Assembly: GCA_041390125.1 (NCBI GenBank)
Contig: JAWKQN010000024.1
Location: 1 to 54,999 of the forward strand
Source: Gemmatimonadota bacterium
Lineage (GTDB): Bacteria > Gemmatimonadota > Gemmatimonadetes > Longimicrobiales > Gaopeijiaceae
Length of the DNA: 54,999 nucleotides
Reading direction: 5' to 3'
The notes under the pieces: model-generated
Told to the model about the DNA's origin: nothing
The model's input: the letters and a program-made list of their open reading frames with translations, nothing else
Database searches by the model: none
Position numbers and translations under genes: made by a program
In this document: piece by piece, positions 36,076 through 43,585 of the stretch
Layout: each line of letters opens with the position of its first letter
How positions within the stretch are numbered: the first letter of the stretch is position 1

Positions 36076-36954
36076 CTACGGGGTGGACGGGTGAGCGATC
36101 GCGCGCGCGAGCACCTGGCGCGCCGCGCGCACGAGCGGAGCATCGATCATGCGGCCTTCGAGGGCGAACACGCCTTCGGGGGCGCCGTCCGCGGCCTCCA
36201 CGACGCGCCGGGCCCACGCCTCCTGCTCGGGGGTCGGCGCGAACGCGCGGGCCAGCACGGGCACCTGCACGGGGTGGATCGCGAGCTTGCCCACGAACCC
36301 GAGCGCGCGTGCACGGCGGCTCTCCGCCTCCAGGCCCTCGGGGTCGTCGATCGCGAGGAACGGGGTGTCCAGGGCGCCGACCCCCGCCAGGGCCGCTGCG
36401 TGCACGAGCCGGGAGCGCGCGTAGAGCAACGTGTCCCACCCGGGCTCGGCGCCGAGCTCGGCACAGAGGTCGAAGCCGCCCAGGGCCAGCGCCGCCACCC
36501 GGGGGGTGGCAGTGGCGACGGCCTCCACCCTGTGCAGCCCCCGCGCCGTCTCGATCAACGGGATCAAGGCCGGCGCCGTCGGGCCGGCGCTCGCTTCGAG
36601 ATGGGCCGCGAGCGCGCGCAGCGCTGCCGGGTCGTCCGTCTTGGGAATCAGGAGCGCGTCGGGCCACGCGCCTGCAGTCGCCAGCGCCTCGAGGTCGAGC
36701 CGTCCGGCTTCGCTCTCCAACGCGCTGATGCGCACCGTGGTCTCGGAACCCGTGCCGTCCGGCTGCTGCTGCCCTCTTTGTCGCAGGAACGCCTGCACCC
36801 GCGCCCGCGCGTCGTCCTTGGCCGCCGGCGCGACGGCGTCTTCGAGGTCGAGGCAGACCGCGTCCGCTGCGGTCGCGAAGGCCTTGGAGAACCGGTCGGG
36901 CCGGTCTCCGGGCACGAACAGGATCATGCGGCGCGCGCGCAGACGGGGATCCAC
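36076..36954 (-). CDS. HpcH/HpaI (CitE-like) CoA-ester lyase
   Basis: This CitE-type TIM-barrel lyase has the family start ILFVPGDRPDRF, a magnesium-binding Glu in CLDLEDAV, a second acid in IPLIETARGL, then the Asp in LGGFDLCAELG, and the late KLAIHPVQV loop. Citramalyl-CoA lyase (Ccl), malyl/methylmalyl-CoA lyases and CitE belong here. The family motif normally has a basic residue or two before LFVPG, so the GTG at 36954 (292 aa) is preferred to the ATG at 36927 (283 aa). Neither has a clear ribosome-binding site. It is the second gene in the operon, 11 bases after the acyl-CoA dehydrogenase stop. It probably splits the hydrated CoA ester into acetyl-CoA or propionyl-CoA plus a 2-oxo acid. 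Confidence 0.85.
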   Translation of the reverse strand: MDPRLRARRMILFVPGDRPDRFSKAFATAADAVCLDLEDAVAPAAKDDARARVQAFLRQRGQQQPDGTGSETTVRISALESEAGRLDLEALATAGAWPDALLIPKTDDPAALRALAAHLEASAGPTAPALIPLIETARGLHRVEAVATATPRVAALALGGFDLCAELGAEPGWDTLLYARSRLVHAAALAGVGALDTPFLAIDDPEGLEAESRRARALGFVGKLAIHPVQVPVLARAFAPTPEQEAWARRVVEAADGAPEGVFALEGRMIDAPLVRAARQVLARAIAHPSTP

Positions 36955-36965
36955 GGGCCGACGGC

Positions 36966-38105
36966 TCAGAACGACCGGGGCATGCCGAGCACGTGTTGGC
37001 CGACGTAGCTCAGCACGAGGTTGTTGGAGACCGGCGCGACCAGGTACAGGCGGGCCTCCCGGAACTTGCGTGCGATGCCGTACTCCTCGGCCAGACCGTA
37101 GCCCCCGAAGGCGTCCATGGCCGCGTTGGCGGCCTCCCAGGCCGCCTCGGACGCCACCAGCTTGCACATGTTGGCCTCGGCGCCACAGGGCCGACCCGCA
37201 TCGTACAGCGCCACCGCCTCATCGCGCAGCGCCGCCGCGGCGCGGGCCCGGACGTACGCCGCGGCGATGGGGAACTGCACGCCCTGGTTCTGACCGATCG
37301 GTCGCCCGAAGACCTCGCGCTCGTTGACGTAGCGTGTGGCCCGATCGGTGAAGTAGAGCGCGTCTCCGATGGACTCGGACGCCAGCAGCAGGCGTTCCGC
37401 GTTCATGCCGCTGAGGATGTAGGAGAAGCCCTCGCCTTCCTCGCCCACCAGGCTGTCGGCGGGGATCTCCACGTCGTCGAAGAAGACCTCGTTGGTCTCG
37501 TGGTTGATCATGGTGTCCACCGGACGCACCCGCAGCCGCTCGTCCAGGGTGCGCAGGTCCACCAGGAAGACGCTCAAGCCCTGGGTCTTCTTCGACACCT
37601 GTTCCAACGGCGTCGTACGTGCCAGGAGCACCATCAGGTCGGAGTGCTGCACGCGGGAGATGAAGATCTTCTTCCCGCGTACGACGTAGCGATCCCCCGA
37701 ACGGGTGGCGGTGGTGCGGATCCGGGTGGTGTCCGAGCCCGCGTCGGGCTCGGTGACCGCGAAGGCCTGCAGCCGCAGCTCCCCCCGGGCGATCCCGGGG
37801 AGCCAACGCTCCTTCTGGGCGTCGGACCCATGCCGCAGCACCGTGCCCATCGTGTACATCTGCGCGTGGCAGGCCGCGGCGTTGGCGCCGGACCGGTTGA
37901 TCTCCTCCAGGATGGCCGCCGCCTCGCGCATTCCCAGACCTCCGCCGCCGTAGGCCTCGGGGATCAGGCAGGACAGGAAGCCGGCGTCGGTCAGCTCGCG
38001 CACGAAGGCTTCGGGATAGGTGCGGCTGCCATCCAACTCCTGCCAATAGGCGTCGGGATACCGGCGGCAGAGGCTGCGCACGGCCTCGCGGAGTTCAGCG
38101 TCCAT
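36966..38105 (-). CDS. Acyl-CoA dehydrogenase, IVD-type catalytic base
   Basis: This 379-aa flavoprotein has the ACAD layout: helical N-terminal domain, a beta domain with QAFAVTEPDAGSDTTRI (substrate/FAD contacts), and a helical C-terminal domain (YVNEREVFGRPIGQNQGVQ, then DAFGGYGL). The usual base in the C-terminal IYEGT motif is replaced by Val-Ala-Pro-Val-Ser (about 355-360). In exchange Glu237 stands in GMNAERLLLA, the position of Glu254 in isovaleryl-CoA dehydrogenase, so the enzyme should still be active with an alpha/beta branched acyl-CoA. First gene of the operon. Likely substrates are branched dicarboxylyl-CoA esters (for example methylsuccinyl-CoA), by context. Confidence 0.92.
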   Translation of the reverse strand: MDAELREAVRSLCRRYPDAYWQELDGSRTYPEAFVRELTDAGFLSCLIPEAYGGGGLGMREAAAILEEINRSGANAAACHAQMYTMGTVLRHGSDAQKERWLPGIARGELRLQAFAVTEPDAGSDTTRIRTTATRSGDRYVVRGKKIFISRVQHSDLMVLLARTTPLEQVSKKTQGLSVFLVDLRTLDERLRVRPVDTMINHETNEVFFDDVEIPADSLVGEEGEGFSYILSGMNAERLLLASESIGDALYFTDRATRYVNEREVFGRPIGQNQGVQFPIAAAYVRARAAAALRDEAVALYDAGRPCGAEANMCKLVASEAAWEAANAAMDAFGGYGLAEEYGIARKFREARLYLVAPVSNNLVLSYVGQHVLGMPRSF

Positions 38106-38181
38106 CCAGGGTGTCGTGACGGAGGAGGGGCCGGTCCGGGATGTCCAGCCGCGCGGGAGAGGATGAGCCGCAGGGCGGCGT

Positions 38182-38218
38182 CAGGCAACGGCTTCCCGAC
38201 CTCGGGTCCGTTGCCCTG
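38182..38218. terminator. Hairpin between the hybrid kinase and the acyl-CoA dehydrogenase operon
   Basis: An 8-bp stem (38184-38191 with 38208-38215), extended by 2 bp past a bulge, encloses a second small stem (38195-38198 with 38203-38206). It lies about 116 bases downstream of the hybrid kinase stop and 77 bases upstream of the acyl-CoA dehydrogenase start, both read leftward. It may be a terminator for the former or a leader element of the latter. There is no T tract. Confidence 0.4.
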
Positions 38219-38333
38219 GAGCGTGGGTCCCGTCTTCGGAGGGGCTGCCGCTCCGGTGGAACCTGCTCCATCCACACGGCAAAGGGCAGCTGCTCGGCGC
38301 TGCCGCGCACCACGGGGAGGCCCCGCGCCGATG

Positions 38334-41015
38334 TCAAGCAGGTCGGGTCAGGATCTGCGCCGCCCGCGCCGCGTCGATGGGTTTGGTCAGGTGCAGATCG
38401 AAGCCAGCCCCCAGTGCACGCGCGCGGTCGTCCTCGGTGCCCCACCCGGTGATGGCGACAAGCAGCAGGCCGTCGTGCTGCTGCGCGCGCAGACGACGGG
38501 CCACCTCGTGACCATCCATGTCGGGCATGCCGATGTCGCAGAATACGGCGTCGGGCTCCAACGCCTGGGCGCTGGTCAGCGCGCTCGCTCCGCTGAACGC
38601 GAGGTGCGTCTCGTGGCCCAACAGCGTCAACACCCGGGCGAGCGTCTCGGCCGCATCGCGGTTGTCGTCCACGACCAGGATACGCCGCCGCGCGGGGGAA
38701 GGCGCGTGGCGGATCTCCTCACCGGCAGGGACCGCCCGCTCCCGGCTGCGTTGCGGAGCCAGCGGCAGGTGGACCGTGAAGGCGCTGCCCCGGTCGCGAC
38801 CGGCGCTCTCGACCTCCACGCGACCGCCGTGCAGGTCGACCAGCTTGCGCACGAGTGCCAGGCCGATCCCGAGCCCACCCTGGCCCGCGTCGTCCCGGCC
38901 GTGCACCTGTGTGAACATGTCGAACACCTCGGCCAACCGATCCGGGGGGATCCCGCGTCCGGTGTCCGCGACCCGGACGGCGACGGTCGCCTCGTCCTGG
39001 GTCAGCGAGACGTCGATGCGGCCTCCGGAGTCGGTGTACTTGGCGGCATTGGTCAGGAGGTTTCCGAAGACCTGCGCGAGACGTGTCGAATCCGCCTCGA
39101 TCCACACCGGCTGGGAAGAGAGGTGCAGCGTGAGCGCGTGCCCCCGGCGCTCGATGAGCGGTCGACTGAGCTCGACGGCCGCCTGGATGGCCTCGCGCAG
39201 ATCGAGCCGCGATGTGCGCAACTCCATGTGACCCTTGGAGACCCGGGCCACGTCCAGCAGATCGTCGATCAGACGGACCAGCGTCGTCAGCTGCCGTTCC
39301 ATCACTTCGCGGGTCCGGCGGCTCCGCTCGCTTTCGTCCGCCTCCAGGCGCAGGATCTCCAGACAGCTCTGCAATGGGGCCAGCGGATTGCGGAGCTCGT
39401 GCGCCAGCGTCGCGAGGAACAGATCCTTGCGCTCGTCCTGCTCCAGCAAGCGCTCCTCCGCGAACTTGCGCTCGGTGATGTCGGCGCTGACGCCGATATG
39501 GCCCAGGTAGTGGCCGACAGCGTCGAAGCGCGGTCGACCCCAGGACTCGAGCCAGCGCCATTCGCCGTCCGAACGCCGCACGCGTACGCGTCCCCGGAAA
39601 GGACGTCGCTCCCGCACAGCGGCAGCGAATGCCGTGGCGTACGCGAGGGTGTCCGGGTCGTCCGGGTGCATGAGTGACATCCAACGGTCCGCCTTCATCT
39701 CATCCCGCTGCACGCCGAAGTAGCGGCAGAAGGTGTTGTTGACGAAGATCTGCTCGCCATCCTCCCCCTGCGCCCACACGAGCAGTGGCAAGCGGTCGGT
39801 CATCTCCCGGAACCGCTCCTCGCTTTCCCGCAGCCGCTCCTCAGCCCGCTTCCGGTCCGTGATGTCCATGGTGATGCCGGTCATCTCGGCGGGGACTCCC
39901 GCAGGCCCGCTCACCACGTTTCCCCGGGCCAGGATCCAGCGTGGCGGTCCGTCGGTCGGTCTCAGCCGGTACTCGGCCTGGTATTCACGTCCCGTACGTA
40001 TGGCCTCCGCCACGGCCCGCTCTTGCGCGTCCCGATCCTCGGGGTGGATGCGCGCGCGCACATGTTCGTACGTGTCGAAGGGCTCGCCTGGGGGCACGGC
40101 AAAGTTGACGCGGCAGCGCTCGGAGCAGTCCATGCGTCCGGTCTCCAGGTCGACGGTCCACTCCCCCACGCCCGCCGCGTCCAGCACGAAGGCCAACCGC
40201 TGTTCGTGACGGCGCAGACGCTCCTGTGTCTCCAGGAGCTCGGTCACGTCGGCGAGGACGTTGATGGCGCCGTTGAGCTTCCCGGACTCGTCGCGGACTG
40301 GCTGAACGCTCGCGAGCGCCGTGGCCCGTTCACCGTCCTCGCGCTCGACCACGACCTCCTGGCTGCGGCATCCGGGCCCACCCCGCACCGCCTCGGCCAT
40401 GGGCGTCTCGTGGTGGGGCAGGGGTGTCCCGTCGGGCCGGAAGAGGCGGAACGAGCCAAAGAAGCGCTCCGCCGCCTCACCGGTCTGCGGTCGCCGCCCC
40501 CACAGGTCGGCGGCCATCTCGTTGAAGAACGTGATCCGGCCGTCGGCGTCGCAGACGTACATCCCTGCGGGCAGGATGTCGAGCAGGAGCCTCCAGCGCC
40601 GCTCGGCCTCCTCGAGCGCGCCGCTGAGGCCCACCTCGCGCCGCAAGGAGCGCCACAGCGCTTCGGCCATCACGCTGGTCAGGATGCCGATCAACACCAG
40701 GAGCCCGATGCGGATCTGGTCGGCGGGCGCCGTGAGCGTGAGTGCGCCCACCGGGTCCAGGAAGAGCAGCGTGGCGAGGAAGGCGGAGAGCGCGGTCGCC
40801 ACCAGGCCCGGTCCGAGTCCGCCCCACCACCCCGAGAGGAAGATCGCGAACATGAACAGCAGGACGGGCGCCTCGCTGCCCAGCATCGGTGCCAGGACCA
40901 GGCGGAGCAGGGCGAATGCCAACACCGCGCCCACGGCCACGCCGTAGCGGCTGACGAGGCCGCGAGGGCCGCGCCGAGCCGGGGCTCGTGTCGGCAGCAG
41001 CGAGCTGAGCTCCAT
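38334..41015 (-). CDS. Hybrid PAS sensor histidine kinase with receiver
   Basis: The 893-aa protein starts with four or so membrane helices (about 30-115, DUF4118/MASE-like, short loops, so the sensor is intramembrane or cytoplasmic). Three PAS domains follow (about 135-250, 260-375 and 390-505), the last two ending in the ITDRKRAEERL and ITERKFAEERL linkers. Then come a HisKA dimerisation helix with the phospho-accepting His in LAHELRNPL, a HATPase domain (NLLTNAAKYT, TGRGIP, GLGIGLALV) and a receiver whose phospho-acceptor Asp is in FCDIGMPDMDG with a conserved Lys in LTKP. The ATG at 41015 follows GAGGA and is preferred over a GTG at 41066. No DNA-binding output partner is adjacent. Confidence 0.92.
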   Translation of the reverse strand: MELSSLLPTRAPARRGPRGLVSRYGVAVGAVLAFALLRLVLAPMLGSEAPVLLFMFAIFLSGWWGGLGPGLVATALSAFLATLLFLDPVGALTLTAPADQIRIGLLVLIGILTSVMAEALWRSLRREVGLSGALEEAERRWRLLLDILPAGMYVCDADGRITFFNEMAADLWGRRPQTGEAAERFFGSFRLFRPDGTPLPHHETPMAEAVRGGPGCRSQEVVVEREDGERATALASVQPVRDESGKLNGAINVLADVTELLETQERLRRHEQRLAFVLDAAGVGEWTVDLETGRMDCSERCRVNFAVPPGEPFDTYEHVRARIHPEDRDAQERAVAEAIRTGREYQAEYRLRPTDGPPRWILARGNVVSGPAGVPAEMTGITMDITDRKRAEERLRESEERFREMTDRLPLLVWAQGEDGEQIFVNNTFCRYFGVQRDEMKADRWMSLMHPDDPDTLAYATAFAAAVRERRPFRGRVRVRRSDGEWRWLESWGRPRFDAVGHYLGHIGVSADITERKFAEERLLEQDERKDLFLATLAHELRNPLAPLQSCLEILRLEADESERSRRTREVMERQLTTLVRLIDDLLDVARVSKGHMELRTSRLDLREAIQAAVELSRPLIERRGHALTLHLSSQPVWIEADSTRLAQVFGNLLTNAAKYTDSGGRIDVSLTQDEATVAVRVADTGRGIPPDRLAEVFDMFTQVHGRDDAGQGGLGIGLALVRKLVDLHGGRVEVESAGRDRGSAFTVHLPLAPQRSRERAVPAGEEIRHAPSPARRRILVVDDNRDAAETLARVLTLLGHETHLAFSGASALTSAQALEPDAVFCDIGMPDMDGHEVARRLRAQQHDGLLLVAITGWGTEDDRARALGAGFDLHLTKPIDAARAAQILTRPA

Positions 41016-41222
41016 CCGTTCCTCGGGCGCAACGGGGGTGAGGGGACCGAATCGGTCCCACGCCACGGGGTGCGCGGCTCTGCGATGCGTGCCGCGAGAT
41101 GGCCAGCGTCGGCGGACGGGCAGCGGTCACACGGGGAGGGATTCACCGGAGAGCCGGGGGCGCAAGTTAGCCAGCCGAGGGCGTAGTCGCCAGCGTAGCT
41201 CCGCCGCCGCGAACCCCGACGA

Positions 41223-41250
41223 GGGAGCGCCACGCGTCCGTGGCGCTCCC
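41223..41250. terminator. Perfect 11-bp hairpin after the cupredoxin lipoprotein gene
   Basis: A perfect 11-bp stem (41223-41233 with 41240-41250) closes a 6-base loop. It lies about 20 bases downstream of the stop of the leftward gene at 41271. The T tract is missing, as commonly seen in GC-rich genomes. Confidence 0.55.
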
Positions 41251-41270
41251 CACCCCGTGCGGGGTACGCG

Positions 41271-42119
41271 CTACGACACCAGGAACGGCATCGCCATTCC
41301 GTGCGCCAGGTGCGCGGCCCCATCGTGCTCGTCCGGCACGAAGCACAGCGCCACCCACTGGCCGGGCGTCAGCTCCACGTCGAAGCGCGCCTCCTGTCCG
41401 GGCTCGATGCCGGGCACGCCGCCTTCGGCCGTCATGGGAGCCGCACCCTCGTAGGTCCGGGCCCAGGTGACCATGTCCTCCATGGTCTTGCCCGGCAGCA
41501 GCTTGAAGAGCGCGATCTCGTGGGCCTGCGGGCCGGAGTTGATCACGCGGACGGTGTGGCGTCCGGCCGTCGGCTCCTGCGAGAACGAGAAGCCATAGTC
41601 GACGAGCGTCACCGTCAGGTCACTGTCGGGCGCCGGCGCGCTGGGTCGACCCGAATCCACGACCGTCAGCGCCGCGATCATGCCCCTCATGACGTGCGGC
41701 ACCCGGTCGGGCGTGTCCACGAAGCAGACCACCGCGTAGCGCCCGGGCTCGAGCATGAGCGTGGTGGCGGCTTCCTTCCCGGGCTCGGGCGGATTGACCC
41801 CCCCGGCCTCGATCAGCCACGACGGCGGCGGCGTGCCCGGCTGCATCCGGGCGAGCGCGGCCTGGAAGTCCTCCACGGTCATCCCGTCCTCCAGCTTGAT
41901 GAGCTGCAGGTGATGCCAGGTCCGACCTTCGTTCGCCAGCACCAGACGCGTCATCCCGGCGGACACGGTGTCCGGACCCTCGAAGGCGTGGTCGTGCGCG
42001 ACGAAGCGGACCTCGGTGGAGGCGGCCGGCGGCGCCTCTGCCGTCGGCGCGGGGGGCTCGCCCCCGGAGCAGGCGGCCAGAGCGAACAGCAGCGGCGGGG
42101 CACTGCGGACGGATCGCAT
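41271..42119 (-). CDS. Lipoprotein of two tandem cupredoxin-like domains
   Basis: This 282-aa protein has a lipobox (LAAC, Cys17) and then two homologous beta-rich domains (about 35-155 and 165-282). Each has the same blocks: a His after the first strands (H69/H70 and H200), a gly-rich EPGKEA/EPGQEA turn, VVCFV or ALCFV with Cys132 and Cys259, and a following His-Met pair (H142 with M147, H270 or H273 with M275). The His...Cys...His...Met order matches a type-1 copper site in both halves. It would be an envelope-anchored electron carrier or copper binder. The ATG at 42119 follows GAGG by 6 bases. The partner enzyme is not apparent. Confidence 0.75.
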   Translation of the reverse strand: MRSVRSAPPLLFALAACSGGEPPAPTAEAPPAASTEVRFVAHDHAFEGPDTVSAGMTRLVLANEGRTWHHLQLIKLEDGMTVEDFQAALARMQPGTPPPSWLIEAGGVNPPEPGKEAATTLMLEPGRYAVVCFVDTPDRVPHVMRGMIAALTVVDSGRPSAPAPDSDLTVTLVDYGFSFSQEPTAGRHTVRVINSGPQAHEIALFKLLPGKTMEDMVTWARTYEGAAPMTAEGGVPGIEPGQEARFDVELTPGQWVALCFVPDEHDGAAHLAHGMAMPFLVS

Positions 42120-42140
42120 CGTGTACCTCGATATGGGAAG

Positions 42141-42181
42141 GACTCCGTAGACGGCCCGCTCACTGCGGGCCGTCCGGAGTC
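42141..42181. promoter_or_regulatory. Long hairpin upstream of the cupredoxin lipoprotein gene
   Basis: A 17-bp stem in two parts: an inner perfect 10 bp (42150-42159 with 42165-42174) with a 5-base loop, and an outer 7 bp (42141-42147 with 42175-42181), interrupted only by a 2-base bulge (42148-42149). It is 22-62 bases upstream of the lipoprotein start and about 190 bases downstream of the histidine kinase stop, so it may terminate the kinase operon or act in the lipoprotein leader. Confidence 0.5.
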
Positions 42182-42373
42182 TCGTTGCATGGATCAACGC
42201 GGTGACGGCGGTTCCCGGCAATCCGCCGAACGGCGGGAGGACATCCCGATCGGAAGTCCGGTCCGCTCGTCGGCAGCCGGGGCCCGGCATCCGCGATGGC
42301 GGCAGTACGAGCCTGGAAGGGAGGAGGTGTCAGGCGCGCGGAAGGACGGGCGGGAGCGCCTGGGGGACCTGCG

Positions 42374-43585
42374 TCAGTGTCGGGTCTGCGGCCGCGGCCG
42401 ACCGGGTACGGGCAGCACCAGCCGGAAGATCGTTCCCTTGCCCACGACGCTCTCGACCGTGAGCGCGCCCTCCATCTTGCGGGTCAGGTCGCGCGCGATC
42501 GCCAGTCCCAAGCCGAGCCCGTTCCGCCCGCGGGGAGCGGGTCCGTCGTGACGGACGAAGGGGTCGAACAAGGAGTCCAGCCGCTCGGGAGGGATGCCCG
42601 GCCCGCGGTCGCGCACCGCGACTTCGGCACGGGGGTCTGCGGGATCCGCCCGCTGCGACCAGGCCACCGTGACCTCGCTGTCGTCGGGCCCGTACTTCAC
42701 GGCGTTGTCCAGGAGGTTGATCAGCACCTGGCGCAGCCGGTCGCCGTCGCCCAGCACGCAGAGCCCTTCAGGGCCCTCGAGGCGGAAGCGGATCCCGGCC
42801 TCGCGCGCGGAGGGCTCGACGATCTCCAGCGCGTGCTGCACGGCCTCCCGTACCTCCACCGGCTCGGAGCGCAGGGTGGCCTCGCCCCCCGTCAGACGCG
42901 CCATCTCCACCATGCCCGTGACGACGGAGGTCAGGTGATCGGTGACCGAGCGGATCCGCTGTAGCGCATCCACCTGCCGCGGATTGAGCGGCCCCAGGAA
43001 GCGCCCCGTGAGCAGATCCAGGTAGGCCTGGATGGCCGCCAGCGGGGAACGCAGGTCGTGCCCGAGCATCTTGATGGCCTCGTCGCGCTCCTCCTGGTCG
43101 CGCGCCAGCTCGCCGATGCGAGCTTCCAGGGCCGCGCGGGCGGCCTCGTCCCGAAGGCTCTGGACCGCCAGGGCCGCCTGGTCCGCGAGCGCCGACAGCA
43201 CCTGCTCCTCGTACGTCGAAGGGGGTTGGCGGGTCTCGCGCCGAACCGCCAGGAGTCCCACCACCGAATGGGCCACGACCAGTGGCACTCCCAGGAAGGG
43301 CGCTGCGATACCGTCGCCCAACAACTCCTCGAGGCGCGACGCCAGGCGCTCGTCCAGGGGCTCCGCGAACTGGGAGCCGTCGACGTGGTCCATGCCGTGG
43401 ACGGCGTGGATCCGCAGCAGCCCCTGCTCGTCCGTGAGCAGCACCAGCGCGCGTCGGGCATTCAGCAGCTCACAGGCGGAGGAAGCCGCCAGGTCCAGCA
43501 CGTCCTGCGTGGACCGGGCGTAGGTCAACTCGCGGCTGATGCGGGTGAGCCGGCTCCTCGTGGTGCGGCCCTCGTCGTCGGTCAT
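42374..43585 (-). CDS. GAF-domain sensor histidine kinase
   Basis: This soluble 403-aa kinase has an N-terminal GAF domain (about 20-150, ending at QAALAVQSLRDEA), a helical linker, HisKA with the phospho-acceptor His176 in LGHDLRSPL, and a HATPase domain (LLDNAVKYG, DRGPGIP, GLGLGLAIARDL). No membrane segment is visible, so it senses a cytosolic signal such as a small ligand or redox state. The ATG at 43585 overlaps the KaiC-like stop by 4 bases (ATGA). It is the third gene of a coupled operon with the receiver and the KaiC-like ATPase, and could phosphorylate neither the Glu-type receiver nor KaiC by the usual route, so its real target lies elsewhere or the interaction is non-phosphorylating. 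Confidence 0.92.
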   Translation of the reverse strand: MTDDEGRTTRSRLTRISRELTYARSTQDVLDLAASSACELLNARRALVLLTDEQGLLRIHAVHGMDHVDGSQFAEPLDERLASRLEELLGDGIAAPFLGVPLVVAHSVVGLLAVRRETRQPPSTYEEQVLSALADQAALAVQSLRDEAARAALEARIGELARDQEERDEAIKMLGHDLRSPLAAIQAYLDLLTGRFLGPLNPRQVDALQRIRSVTDHLTSVVTGMVEMARLTGGEATLRSEPVEVREAVQHALEIVEPSAREAGIRFRLEGPEGLCVLGDGDRLRQVLINLLDNAVKYGPDDSEVTVAWSQRADPADPRAEVAVRDRGPGIPPERLDSLFDPFVRHDGPAPRGRNGLGLGLAIARDLTRKMEGALTVESVVGKGTIFRLVLPVPGRPRPQTRH

